From NCBI GenBank assembly GCA_025506515.1, contig CM046452.1, forward strand, positions 100,284,559 through 100,348,558: a stretch of DNA of 64,000 bases, written 5' to 3'. Within the stretch, counting starts at the first letter, position 1. Every line of letters starts with the position of its first letter. This document shows positions 25,848 to 37,560 of the stretch, one piece after another. The translations under genes were made by a program, and so were the position numbers. The DNA comes from Flaveria trinervia (taxonomy: Eukaryota > Streptophyta > Magnoliopsida > Asterales > Asteraceae). The notes below the pieces were generated by a model. The model worked only from the letters and a program-made list of their open reading frames with translations, did not search any database and was not told where the DNA came from.

Positions 25848-25991
25848 GGTTCTGCCCCTTGATCCGGACCTAGTTCTGCCCCTTGATCCGGACCTGGTTC
25901 TGGCCCTTGATCCGGACCTGGTTCTGCCCCTTGATCCGGACCTGGTTCTGCCCCTTGATGAGGACCTGGTTCTGCCCCTTGATTCGAACCT
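25848..25991 (-). repeat. 24-bp tandem repeat, six copies
   Basis: Encodes the 8-residue repeat GAEPGPDQ on the minus strand, directly adjoining the 27-bp array. Both arrays preserve frame, which indicates expansion while the gene was still translated. Confidence 0.85.
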
Positions 25992-26789
25992 TGTGATGCC
26001 TCTGTAAGTAGAGGAACCTCCTGTTCAAACCACTCTAGTAGTAATTGTCTACTGCAAGGATTAAATGGTAAACTATCATCAATCTCTTCGATTATCACCT
26101 TTGACCCTGGTTAGGAGACTGCAAATAGGTCTTTAGCCTTGTAACTTTTTATTCTATGTATAGTTCAATCACTTTAAGCATGTGCACGTATTGTTGCATG
26201 TTATGCACATCCATATCACCCCCTAGAGCTCTTAAACCAAAATTCAAGTCCTGACTAGGAATCTTAAAATTGTAATACATTACCTCATCACTATTATAAC
26301 CTAACTCTTCCATCATAGCATCAACATCATAAGTTGAAAACACATCAATGTCTACCATGTTCACGTATGTAACTTTGCCTTTCACGTACCTTCTTCCTGG
26401 GAACTTCACAAATTCTCCGCCATGATGAATTTCAAGTGTAAAATAAGTAGGCTCATTAGCTGTAACAATGTATACTATAATATTAGAACATACTTAAACT
26501 AAAGTAAACCCTTAACTTAAGTTGATTTTGAAGAAAACATACCATATACTTCGATCGGATTAAACCCTGGATCATCTGTGTCACGGATGTACCAGGTAGG
26601 ATAAACCATCTTTCAAATGGGTTTAAGGCCACGATCACTTAATAGTTGAAGATGATAATGGGTTTAAGGCCACGATCACACAATCGGGTTTGACCTTCAG
26701 TGGAAGGTTAGAATGTAAAGTGAAAATGGGATTTACAATATGTAAAATAAACTCATACAAGAAAGAAGAGGGAAAGAAGAAATGACCAA

Positions 26790-26957
26790 AATATCCTTGC
26801 AGGAGAGGGAAAAAGATGCGCATTTAACTGTTCATATTAACGGCGTCAGCCACAGGGATGCAAACAAGGAAAAAATTAAAAGTATATGGGCCAATTCAAG
26901 GTTTTGAATCTATAGGGATGCAAACGGTTAAAATGAACAAAAGTCAGGGACGCAAAT
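26790..26957 (-). repeat. Right terminal inverted repeat of the MULE (inner part)
   Basis: Reverse complement of the left repeat with point changes. The outermost 12 bp lie beyond the nested insertion, at 29643-29654. A 20-bp direct repeat (GGGTTTAAGGCCACGATCAC) occurs just inside, at 26619 and 26661. Confidence 0.75.
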
Positions 26958-29637
26958 TGTCACACCCCGATCGACGGCGGAATCATTAGGGCAGACGAAT
27001 GGGAGACGATTGTTCATAGCACGTGGAACTAATTAAGTTGAAATAATATTAAATGTCATTATACAAGACAAATAAGTAATTACAAAAAAATAAGATACAA
27101 CTAGTAACATAAGACTTTCAATTAATCTAGATCCAAGTCCTATATGAGCATAAGGAAATCTTCAAGCATCAAATCTGAAACATGTTAAAAATAAAGGGGT
27201 CAACTTTGAAAGTTGGTGAGATTTCCATAGTTTTCAAATACATAAGTATATAAAAGATGGCAATTCATGTTATAAGTTAGAGAACAAAGTAACTAGGGAT
27301 GTAAGACAAAATGCACAATCAAACTTTGACATATTTTTACAAGTCTCAAACGTTTACAAGTATATATGATTAGCTAAGTGTACTTAGATCAACCAAGCAG
27401 GCTTGTCAGGCCCATGGATCTATGACGTCACCAGACTAGCAATAGTTAATGATTGTACATATATTCGACATTACATGGCAGCTAAAAAGTTCAATTAACC
27501 ACAACACACAAATAAATTGCCATAAGTTTACAAGAATCAAACGTTTACAAGTGCAATGGTTATAAGGTAACATGTTTCACCCCAAAGTGTAAAAATAGGA
27601 AAAAGAGGTATAGAAATACTCATGTGATATAAATAAGGTGATGATAAGAAATTAAACGAGGCTCCAACGATCTCTTTTACAAGTTGCCTAAACGTATATA
27701 TTCGAATATTAAGTTTGATAATAAGATTATCAATTGGACACGAACTAGGGTTTCAATTGGAATTTAGGGTTTTAAATAATTAAATAAAATAATGACTCGT
27801 TTATGTTTTGTTTTAATAAAGATGTTATAAATCAATTAAGACTAAGAATATATTAAAAATGATTCAATAATTTAATTTATTGATTTAATAAAAATTAAGT
27901 ATAATGTGTGAAAGGAAAAAATTAATTTAATAATAATTTTAAAATTTGATAAATATAATTCAATACATATTTAAATGACTTGTAGATAACTTATAATTAT
28001 TTAAATCATTTATAAGTTTTTAAACCTTTAAATGATTTTTATAAAAGTATTACAATATCCAAAATCTTAAAATAAGAATGAAGAATAATAGAAAATTATA
28101 TTGTTTTATTAGTTTCAAGGGTTTAAATAAAAATTATGGAATAAATTTATTAATATGATATAACATGCTTAAATGATTAGATGAATAATTAAATATCTAT
28201 TTAAATAACCATTTTTATAATTAAACATTTAAAGTATTTAAAATATGTAGTTTTGAAGTGTTATATTGTTTTATTAAACATTTAATATTGTTTTTATAGT
28301 ATTTTTATTCTTTAAATTAAGAATTATAAGTTTCAAAATTCTTAAAATTTAATTTAATAAATTTTAGATTGTTTTTAGTTAACAAAATAATTTTCTTTTG
28401 ATTTGATAATGTAATAACACTTTTTTGAATTATAAAATGTAAAAAAAAACTAATTAAAAACAAAAGATGTTAGAGTCCCGGTTCGAACCCGGGACCTCTC
28501 GGTTACAATCCACGCCAATTACTAGTTGGGCTACAACCCGATCTAGTTAAAAGTCCCATTATAATGTTTAAGAAGCATTAGTTTCAAAAAACCCCAATTC
28601 ACAAGAACCTTAAAATCAATTTGCATCAAATTGACCATGAATTCGAAGTTGTTAACGGAATTAAAGTTAGGGCTTTGATTCGCCAAGTAAAACCGAGCAT
28701 ATAGATGCTCTTAATTACCTGGATTGCTTTCGTTTGGTTAGCAAACAAGAACAGGAACACGTGCGATCGTGGAGACATCAAACAGAACTGATTCTTGATG
28801 GTTTGATTCGATTGACCACTTGGAAAGCTTCGTATGATGGTAACAAGCAAAAGCCCTCAGACAATTTTGATTTAAGATGCCCAGAAGATGCGTTCGAGTT
28901 ATGAGTTGGTTTCGGGTGTTTCGTGTATAATATGATTATAGTTCTTCGATGTTAACAAAAATGGGTGATATGCCTGAATTCGTAATCATCCTCTGAGCGT
29001 TTTTGTTCAATTAATTTGGGTAAATGTGTTAGTGATTGAGGCATAACCGTTCGAAAATTGAATGCGATATTCGGTTTCTGGTTGAATGTTCTTAATATCA
29101 ATTAAAATAGGGTAGCAGGTTGGAATCAAGATAGTGAAGGGTTAGAACGGTTTAATTGCATTCAATTTAATGTTTTGTTGAGGTTTTGGTGGTCACCGGA
29201 GCGAAGGCCGGAGGTTGGTCGGGTAAGAAGAGGGGCGACGAGGGGTGGGGGAAAGGTTTGGGTTGTGATTTTAAAATAATTACACTTTGGGTCCCTCTAA
29301 TTTCATTAGTTATTATTTTATGTCAAACTTTTAAAACCAAGATTCAAGAATTACATTTTAAACCCCAAACTTATAACATCCTTGTTTTCAAATTATTTAA
29401 AACTTCATTTACTAATCACTAGTTTATAAAACTTTTATAGACTTCACAAGTATTTGTAGAATATCAATAATTTATTTTAGTTTGATAATTTACATTCATA
29501 ATGTAGATAAGACATCATAAATTTTTAAAATTTTATTTTATAATTATAAATATTATATAAATCATAAAATTATAATAACTTGTTTAAGTGGTTTGATAAA
29601 TAATAAATAATTAGTTTGAAAAATGGTGGATGTTACA
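26958..29637. mobile_element. 2,680-bp TG...CA element (long solo LTR or LARD-like) nested in the MULE
   Basis: Begins TGTCACACCCCGATCGACGG and ends GGTGGATGTTACA, with perfect 5-bp target duplication CAAAT at 26953-26957 and 29638-29642. The TG...CA ends and 5-bp duplication are LTR-class hallmarks. No gag or pol coding is visible and I found no internal LTR pair, so a single very long LTR left by recombination is the first choice. A large non-autonomous element is the alternative. It contains a tRNA-like segment (28475-28546) and a GC-rich stretch (29190-29265). Confidence 0.75.
28475..28546 (-). other. tRNA-like segment with Pol III A and B boxes
   Basis: On the minus strand an A-box-like TAGCCCAACTAG is followed about 40 nt later by a perfect B box GGTTCGAACC inside a 5-bp T-arm stem (CCCGG/CCGGG). 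The anticodon-loop region reads ATTGTAACC. The acceptor ends do not pair, so it is a tRNA-derived remnant rather than a functional tRNA gene. Confidence 0.6.
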
Positions 29638-29664
29638 CAAATGGTAATTTACTCTTTTTTATAT

Positions 29665-31190
29665 TATTACTAATTTAGTATCCCGTGTATTACACCAGTC
29701 AAATAAATAAATATTAAATAATTAGTAATGGAAAATTATTAATTATAATATGATATCTTAAAGTATGATATAACTAAGATTACGTACAAGTAACGACTAC
29801 AAGCAATAAAAAATGATATTAATTTCTTTGAAATTTTGTTTTAAATTTTTTATTATCTAAAAATATTTGAAAAATTCATTATAAATCAAAACGTTTTAAA
29901 AATGTCATTTTCTAAAAATCTATCATTATAACTTTCAATTTGAAATTTTTATGTTTCGTAAAAAAATAATTTCTAAAAACATTGATTTTAAGTGTTTTGT
30001 ATTCTTAAAAAGGTTTGATGTTTTAAAAAATTACTTATGTTATACAAAAGATTGTTTTTTTTGAAATTACATTTATAAAAATAACTCTTTCTTAATTATT
30101 AAAAACTATTATAATCTCAAAAAAATTTGTAATTAATGTAAGTATTTAATATGAGAAAAATTAGATTTAGGATGTCTAATATTATGACAAGTGACAACTT
30201 AAAACTTTTTTCTATTAAAGTATATTATTGTAGTTTACACATTCAAAAGATATTTTTAAAACTAGTTGTATTCTATAATGAGAAAAATCTTCATTTTTAA
30301 AAGTGTTAAAAAAACTACTTTCTATTTGAAAATTGCATTATAGTTGTTTTATAATAACTAATATAAAATTATTTCCAAAATTAAAAAATCTTTTTAATAA
30401 TTTTAAGTTTTTATGTAGTTTAATATCGCGAACTAGCTTAAGCTTGTTTATTAAATAAGTCTGAATATGAACTCAAATCTATGTCGGGCTCGAGTGTGTT
30501 TATGCTCAGTTGATTTGAACCTTTTGCTAGTCGATTTTTAGTTGTTCACAAGCCAACTTGATTTGTTTACACATTTGAAAATGTATATATCTACTTTACT
30601 AATTAGTTTAATAGATTTTTTATTTTGTTTTTTGTTTTTATGAATTATTATTAATTCTAATACAATCATAATGATACTAATAAAAAAAAAAAACACTAAA
30701 AGACAAAAAAACCAATAAAAACTAGAAAACACGATTTGAAAAAAACAAATTTTTTATGTAACATATTAATGGGTGATATGTTAAATAAATCTTGTCAAAA
30801 TGAAGTGGACATTGTTTTTTAAAGCTATGACCAGAGGTATAACAAGTAAAAAGAAATAGTATGACGATCCTTTTTTATGTTATATAACAAAAACCACAAA
30901 TGTATTGTTAAACCGACTAAACCATAAAATTTTAACAGTCATAATTGCCTGAGGTGGCTTCTTTTACCTTTTGACATCACATACGTATCATTTATTATTT
31001 TTGAGGACCACATTTATTTAAACCATTCTTGTAAACCCTATTTACTACTAGAAACCCATCAACACCTCTTGAATAAAAAAAACATTTAAGTTTTGATAAT
31101 AAAGGTTTAAGAAAAATTCATTCTCAAATAAATAATTATTAAAACTTGTTATATAGAAAAAAAACATATTCAACGTAAATACTAACAGAT
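29665..31190. other. Extremely AT-rich intergenic DNA
   Basis: Long A/T tracts with no gene recognised. At 30420-30540 a GCTCGAGT/AGCTTAAGCTTG phrase resembles the AACGAGCTCGAGC-type stretch at 38160-38260, probably old repeat debris. Confidence 0.6.
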
Positions 31191-31194
31191 TATA

Positions 31195-31545
31195 TGTGCT
31201 AATTAGATTAGAACTGGTAGGAGGGCGTAAAACCACGTCAAGTATCATCATTTTAACACCATAACAACGACCACCAACATCGGAAAATCTCGTATTAAAA
31301 AATAAATAAAAATAGGAAAAATAAAACCAAATGGAAAGTAAACGTAAAAACGTTGAATCTCGCATATGAAACGTAAAATAAAAAAAAAATAACTAAGTTG
31401 ATCTAAGACTCACGCGTTATAAAGGGACCACTAAATGGGAAAAAGGTAGCCGTAAAAACGTTGAACTACATGCGCACGTTGTGGTGTGTTAACTCGTAAA
31501 ATTTAAACCGAAATGTAAAACGAAAATTTTATAAAAGATGAAAAG
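31195..31545 (-). mobile_element. Helitron-like repeat, inverted copy
   Basis: Over ~330 bp it is the reverse complement of 57905-58217. Shared blocks include GCGCATGTAGTT, GTCTTAGATCAACTTAGTTA, ATTTTACGTTTCAT and GATGATACTTGACGTGG. The terminal CTAG seen in the other copy is not preserved here. Confidence 0.5.
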
Positions 31546-32981
31546 TATAAGAAACCAAAGTGTAAAATGAAAATACATAGAGTTAAGTTGTAAAATATGT
31601 AAAAGTATTGGGTTAAAACTTAAAAATAAAAAAAATTATTAAAGAAAAGAGAAAACAAAAATGAGTAAACCCACTAATATTTATTTTACAATTCATAATA
31701 CACAAATAAATTGATAATTAATAATATAATATATATAATAAATATAATGTATGCCAATTATAAATACAACTATTTAAACCAAGTGTACCACTCTAATGCA
31801 TTTACAAACTTGGTAATTAGTTTAACATAAATTTTGCAAAGTTACACTCATGATGATAATTGATAAAGAGTGAACACAAATTCATAGCATATTTGAGTTA
31901 TGAAGTTTGAACGGCTCAAATGAGTCAAATGAATCTATGTTAGATAACACATATCTTACGATTGACGAACATACCCATGTTTTTTCCCATATGTTATTAG
32001 ATTTGCGGTTACAATCCGACATTAACTGTGCTCTAACCTTTTAATAACTTGACAATGTTTGACATCAAAGGTTGTACGAGTTCAAATTTATGAACTCATC
32101 CATTTGAACTCTAAACCTCTCATGCACCCAACCCCTTATAGTAAACTAAAAACAATACATAACACCCATTTGCTAAAGGCCATTGATGTTTGTGGATAAT
32201 CGCCATAGATAGAAAACAACTAATATATAACGACAGTTATATTTGTATATGTTTAAGCGAGTCATGATGTCATGAATTAATGATAGATGTCCATTTCCTA
32301 AATTCCATGCCTTACAGGAACCTCTTCGGGAACAAAAAGTGGTCCTACGTGTTACGCGATGTTTAATATCATCAACAAAACTTATGTTTGTTGTCATATA
32401 TATAGGAGAAAAGGGGTTATTCAGGTAAAATTTATGTTTGTTAATCGTATACAAGTGAAAGGATACATTCAAGTCATCCAGCGGTGTTTCGGATTTGAGT
32501 TGTTTCCAACCTTATTCTATGTTTTATTCTGCTATATGAACAAAGCGGACACAAACATTATTTTGTATGGGTCAATAAATATTTGATGTTATATCTTTAA
32601 AATATTACACTCTCCCTGTCCTTTTTAATCTTATAAATATGTTGGCGTTATATTAGTCCGTGAAGCTAAAGATATGGCCAATAGAGAAAAATATATCCGA
32701 ACCCAGCTCACCTATTCTAACATATATAATACAAAATGTATTTCCTTTTAAAAAAGTGAATATATTTAAAAGCCACACTTATATACAGTTTATACACAGT
32801 CCCCATGTTTCACTAAATTCAAACCCCAATGCCTCTCTCCTTTTTCGTTATCCAAATTCTTTCACGTGAATCTCAACTCTCTCTGTGTACTATTTGCAGG
32901 TAACCTCCAATGCCTTCCACCTCTGGTCATCTTCCCCATCCAAAACCCTAACACCATCACTCCATTAAACCTCTCACCAAC

Positions 32982-35927
32982 ATGAGATCCACCGCCATTG
33001 TCGTCCTCTGCTTCTGCATCCTACCTCTGTCTGCATTAAACCTCCCTTCACCACCGGAGAACGATGCTCTCTCAATTCTAGCATTCAAATCCAAAGCAGA
33101 CCTCCATAACAAGCTTCAGTTCTCCGTTAACACGAGCTCAGCTCACTGCAAATGGCGAGGAGTACAATGTCAGTCCGACGGTAAGGTTATTCATTTAGTT
33201 TTAGAGAACTTAAGCCTCACCGGAGTTCTCGCCCCCAACACATTAACTCGCCTCGATCAACTACGAGTTTTGAGTCTTCAGAGCAACTCGCTCACCGGAA
33301 CGATTCCTGATCTCGCCGGACTCGTGAACCTCAAAGCCCTATTCTCGATCACAACTCCTTCACCGGTGCCGTTCCGCCTTCGATTTCGTCGCTTCATCGT
33401 CTTCGAACCCTAGATCTATCGTACAACAAATTATCCGGCGACATTCCGGTTCGTATCACGAATCTCGACCGATTAACCTACCTCCGGCTAGATTCGAACC
33501 GTTTGAACGGCTCAATTCCTCCTCTGAATCAATCATCTCTCCAGATTTTCAACGTTTCGTTTAACAAACTCACCGGTCCGGTGCCGGTGACTCCGACGCT
33601 CGTTAACTTCACCGCATCGTCGTTTACCTCTAACCCTGGCCTCTGCGGTGAGATCGTTCGTAAGGAATGCAGTATCATCAGCCCGTTCTTCGGCAAAAAC
33701 GCCACCGCAACACCGCCGTCGTCACCACCACCACCACCGCCACTAGTAGTGCTAGGGCAAAGCGCAGAGTTACAAAACGGAATACCGACGTTTCAAACCT
33801 CGAATTCCAGAAACCACAAGCGATTCGCGTTAATCATCGGCTTCTCCGCTGCCGTACTGGTACTGATTTCATCAATCATGTGTGTTATAATATCAATCAA
33901 AACATTAGAGAAGAAGAAGAAGAAGAAGCGAAAGGACACAATGTCAACAAGTGAGATAATGGAAATGGCCGCAGCGGCTGACGCTGCCGCAGAAGTAATG
34001 CGGATGGAGGATTCAAACGAGTTGGAAGAGAAGGTGCGAAAGCTTCAACAAGGGATCGCAATGGGGAAAAGCGGAAACCTAGTGTTTTGCGCCGGTGAAC
34101 CGCAGATGTACACTCTCGAACAGCTGATGAGGGGGTCGGCGGAGCTGTTGGGCAGAGGAACGATGGCGACGACGTACAAGGCGGTGCTGGAGAACCATCT
34201 GATCGTCTGTGTGAAGCGGTTGGACGCAGGGAGGTTGGCGGGAACCACCAAGGAGGCATTTGAGAGGCACATTGAGGCGGTGGGGGGGCTGCGTCACCCG
34301 AATCTGGTGCCTCTGAGGGCTTATTTTCAGGCGAAAGAAGAACGACTGCTGGTGTATGACTATCAGCCCAACGGGAGTCTCTTCTCTCTCATTCACGGTG
34401 AGTTTTTTTTTATCTTTTGCTGGGTTAACTCAGTGAGTCAGTGCTCAGTGGTTACTTTGGGAGCTTTGGTCAAAATTGGTCAATTAACTGCAAGTGATGG
34501 GGAGATTGTTATCCACGTGGAATTACTTTTGTTTTATAATTGTTAAATATTAATTGGACACTCTCTAGATTTACCAGTTAGACTAGAGCCTGTACGAATC
34601 TTTCAGAGTTGCAGGTTGGTGGGTTATGGAAAGTGACGCCGAATTTATTATTAACTATTATTTATTTTCATTTCGTGTATAGTCAGAATTTCGAATATAT
34701 TATTTTCATTAACTAATGTATATTTATTTTTACGTACTTATAGTTATAAAAATATCATACTACTAATCAAGTTTAACAAATGTTTTTTCCCTAGTAATTT
34801 GAACTTTTTGTAAGGGTAGAAAAATCAAACAAGCAAGCATGTTTATTATAACCTCATCCATACCACACCGATTATCACTTATAACAGACATGTAAACATT
34901 TCGTAAATAAATATCTTGAATGATTATTGCCGTAAACAAATCTTACCTTATATTGAGAACCACCTAGAAAAAGAATTTAAAAAGTTGAAATTCAAATGAA
35001 TTTAGTGAAAATATTGCATATTGATTATTATTTAGTGATTATTTTTTTTCCAATAGGTTGTGATAATAAATGAAACTTCTATTAAGTAATAATCAAGTTT
35101 TATAATAGTTTTATTTAAGTAAAGCTAGGTAAATAATCACTTAATTGTAACCAAAGTTAAGTTTATGTGTTTTTCATTTAGATAACTTTCTTCTAATGAC
35201 TTTACTCAGGAAATTTGTATTGAATTTTTTCTTATTTTAAACAAAATATCCACTTTACTTTGTGTATATGACGTATTTTTTCAAAAATAAATTCTTTTTA
35301 CTGTGATAAAACAAAATAATTTAAGGTATAACAGTCATGCTTTTCTATTTTATGATTACAATTTTGACATATGCAGGGTCAAAGTCAACAAGAGCAAAGC
35401 CTCTACACTGGACCTCATGCTTGAAAATAGCGGAGGATGTGGCACAAGGTCTATCCTACATCCACCAAGCATGGAGACTTGTTCATGGCAACCTTAAGTT
35501 ATCAAATGTCCTCCTAGGTTCCGATTTCGAAGCCTGCCTCTCCGACTACTGTCTCTCCGCCCTGTCCCACCACCCACCCGATGATTCTGACGCCTACGAG
35601 CCGCCAGAAACACGCAAGCTAAACCACCAGCCAACAGCCAAGTCCGATGTCTACTCGTTCGGAGTTCTCATACTTGAACTCTTAACTGGAAAGCCAGCAA
35701 CCGAGCACCCACATTTGATGCCAGATGATATGGTGAATTGGGTGAAGTCAATGAGGGCTATGAATGGAGGAGGAGACGCGGAGGACAACCGGCTGATAAT
35801 GATGGTTGAAGTGGCGATTGTGTGTCGGGTGAGCTCGCCCGAGCAGAGACCCACCATGTGGGAAGTGTTAAAGATGATTCAGGAGATCAAGGAAGCTGCT
35901 GTAACAGAGGAATTAAATGGGACCTGA
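32982..35927 (+). pseudogene. LRR receptor-like pseudokinase (At5g67200-like) with a 1-nt deletion
   Basis: Membrane LRR receptor-like protein of the inactive-kinase class. Exon 1 is 32982-34397 (GTGAGT donor) and exon 2 is 35377-35927 (TGCAG acceptor). Order: signal peptide (1-20), LRR N-cap with CKWRGVQC, about five LRRs, SNPGLCGE, Pro-rich spacer, membrane helix (ALIIGFSAAVLVLISSIMCV), Lys-rich stop-transfer, then kinase fold (LGRGTMATTYKA, VCVKRLD). HRD is HGN and DFG is DYC, so phosphotransfer is not expected. The frame breaks at about 33344: one missing base turns LFLDHNSFTG into LFSITTPS and a stop at 33411-33413. Adding one base gives 656 codons in perfect register, close to the family length. 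Everything else is intact, so it is either a very young null allele or a sequencing error. Confidence 0.9.
34398..35376 (+). other. Single intron of the receptor-like gene
   Basis: A 979-bp AT-rich intron between the HGE/HGS codon and the [15 protein letters not shown] exon, with G|GTGAGT donor and TGCAG|G acceptor. The split falls at the family's conserved position in the kinase N-lobe/C-lobe link. Confidence 0.85.
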
Positions 35928-37560
35928 TGGTGAAGTGAAGTGATTTGCCTTTTTTGTGTTGTGTTGTAAAGATTTGGGTTTCCAAAATGAAATTATGATG
36001 ATGGGAGAAGAATGATGGATATGAAAAGACAATCATCAATTATTTGCATGAATTATAGAATGGTTGGGGACCTATAAAGGTCCGGCTCCACCAACTTGTC
36101 ATGGGTCCCTAAAACAGTCTCTCTTTGTTGATGATTGTTTAAGTGCATAGTTGTACCAAAGCAGTCACTCTTTGTTAACAGTTACAAATTTCAGGTATTG
36201 TTTAACAAAAATAAAGTGTATTTGTATGGATTGTGTTAGGTAGAAGAGAAAAGAGAGTTTTGATAAAAGTATTGTACACCAAATTATATATTATATTAAT
36301 AGTGGTGAGTTGGATGAAACTGTAATCAAATCCTGTTTGTTTAAACTCGACGGTTTTGATGGTTACAAAGTGGTTTACGGAGGTTATCTCACCCCCTAAA
36401 ATTTTGTGTTTATTAAGGTGCAGTTATCAACTTTTAGTGACAGTTGCCACGTCACACATGCCTCTTCTTATATGATCGTGAAGGCCTTCACTTCCATGAA
36501 TACCCAACATCGTCGCACCGCAGCCGGCCTCCACTTCCATCACCAACATCCTTTGATCTATCCACATGTATGTTTCTCCCTTGGTCATTCGATCCTAATT
36601 GGTAGCCATTTGAAAGAAAAAGGTATCAGTCTTTGACTGTTTTCTTATCGACTGAAGACGGTATTGGTTGAGGAACTGAGGTTAGGGTTTCAAGTGAACC
36701 CTACGAGCTATTCAATTTACAGTATATATCAGTTTGAATGATATTTTGATTTCGTGTTTTTAAGTCTAATTTGTTTTGTTCCTTTATTTGAACAAAACTT
36801 GACGAGTTGGGGAGGGGATTACTCATATTGTCGACCTTCTTCAGCGTTCAGGAATCAAATTTAATGATTGAAGGTAAGCTACTTTCTAAATACGAATTGG
36901 TTGATTTGTTTTTTTTCTATATTCCGTATATTCGATATCGGGGGTTGTTAAATTGAAAGAAATTGCCTTAATGGTTGATGTTTGTTTGATTTAATTATAT
37001 AGACTGTCATATCAAAATTAGACGAAGCATTGTCCATCAACTCCTGTGTAGAAGATCTCAAAGAAAAAGAGGTATGAATTTGACTTGCCCAACAAAATAA
37101 GTATCTATAATGTTTATTCAAGGTGTGTTTTTTTGTTAATACTTTGTGCTTTAAGAATCTAAAGTGTGAGTTTTCGCTATAATATCCATTTATCTTCTAT
37201 ATGTCAGCATTTCTCTTTTAGCAGTCTCAGATGTAAGTTTTTGACTTAACATTATGTTTGCTAATAGCTAGGAGACTTATTAGATGTAATGTTGCTGATT
37301 CTTAAACATGTTCTCAACATTGAGGTGTGATTGTCTTATCATGTCATTTTAACCGTTTTGACTTTGATCTCTTTTTTCATAACTCGCATATTCTTAACGA
37401 AGTGTAGTCCAGAAGTGTAGTCCAGAAAAGCTAAAAAGTTGTGACTATTCTTAACGAAAGGTGTGAACACTCAAATGTAAATTAACTTGGTAATCATCAT
37501 AACTCGCATATTCTTAACGAAATGTAGTCCAGAAAAGCTAAAAAGTTGTGGCCTGGAGAG
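35928..37560. other. Downstream DNA with isolated exon-like segments
   Basis: A 69-nt stretch at 37002-37070 has an acceptor-like TATATAG, an open frame (TVISKLDEALSINSCVEDLK...) and a GTATGA donor-like end. An upstream piece ends TTGAAG|GTAAGC at about 36873. I cannot join them to a recognisable protein; captured or relic exons are possible. A ~122-bp direct duplication (AACTCGCATATTCTTAACGA start) lies at 37379 and 37500. Confidence 0.3.

Larger units (their letters stand above)
23043..26609 (-). pseudogene. MURA-type (MuDR/FAR1-like) MULE transposase, decayed
   Basis: Cut-and-paste transposase. The start at 26609 opens MVYPTWYIRDTDDPGFNP. Exon 1 ends at 26543 (GTATGT), and exon 2 starts at 26459 with the typical plant MULE N-terminus (VKFPGRRYVKGKVTYVNMVD). 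Three repeat-rich hypervariable segments follow, then the DNA-binding region (CPWKLHIS...HNC), the MULE catalytic domain with first Asp in LLGLDGTFMKG and second in ISDR, the EHRFCLRYIHENMK block, a SWIM zinc finger (CSCRKWELTGMPCKH), a basic VGRPRKKRKK tail and a zinc-knuckle remnant (CKNYRHNKRSCKG). Lesions include in-frame stops at 26149, 25697, 24680, 24206 (where the family has Gln after ISDR) and 23295, and a frame change near 26100. It cannot encode an intact enzyme. Confidence 0.9.
22248..29654. mobile_element. Mutator-like element (MULE) with nested insertion
   Basis: The left end (22248 on: AGTAAATTACCGTTTGTA) and the right end (29654 backward: GAGTAAATTACCATTTG) are inverted, and the similarity continues inward about 150 bp. 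The right copy is split by a 2,680-bp insertion. The candidate target duplication TTTTTTATAT (10 bp) lies at 22238-22247 and 29655-29664, within the 8-11 bp typical of MULEs. Contents: a MURA-like transposase remnant (minus) and a convergent GRF-zinc-finger gene remnant (plus). Without the insertion the element is about 4.7 kb. Both genes are broken, so it should not be autonomous. Confidence 0.85.

Noticed and set aside
25460..26007. Plus-strand Leu-rich reading frames
   Set aside because: They are antisense shadows of the 42-, 27- and 24-bp coding repeats of the transposase.
28475..28546. Functional tRNA gene
   Set aside because: The T-arm and boxes are good, but the acceptor stem does not pair and the D-arm is irregular. 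Treated as a tRNA-derived remnant.
34398..34546. Extension of the receptor reading frame past the HGE codon
   Set aside because: It is intron read-through after a good GTGAGT donor; the conserved [15 protein letters not shown] exon follows at 35377.
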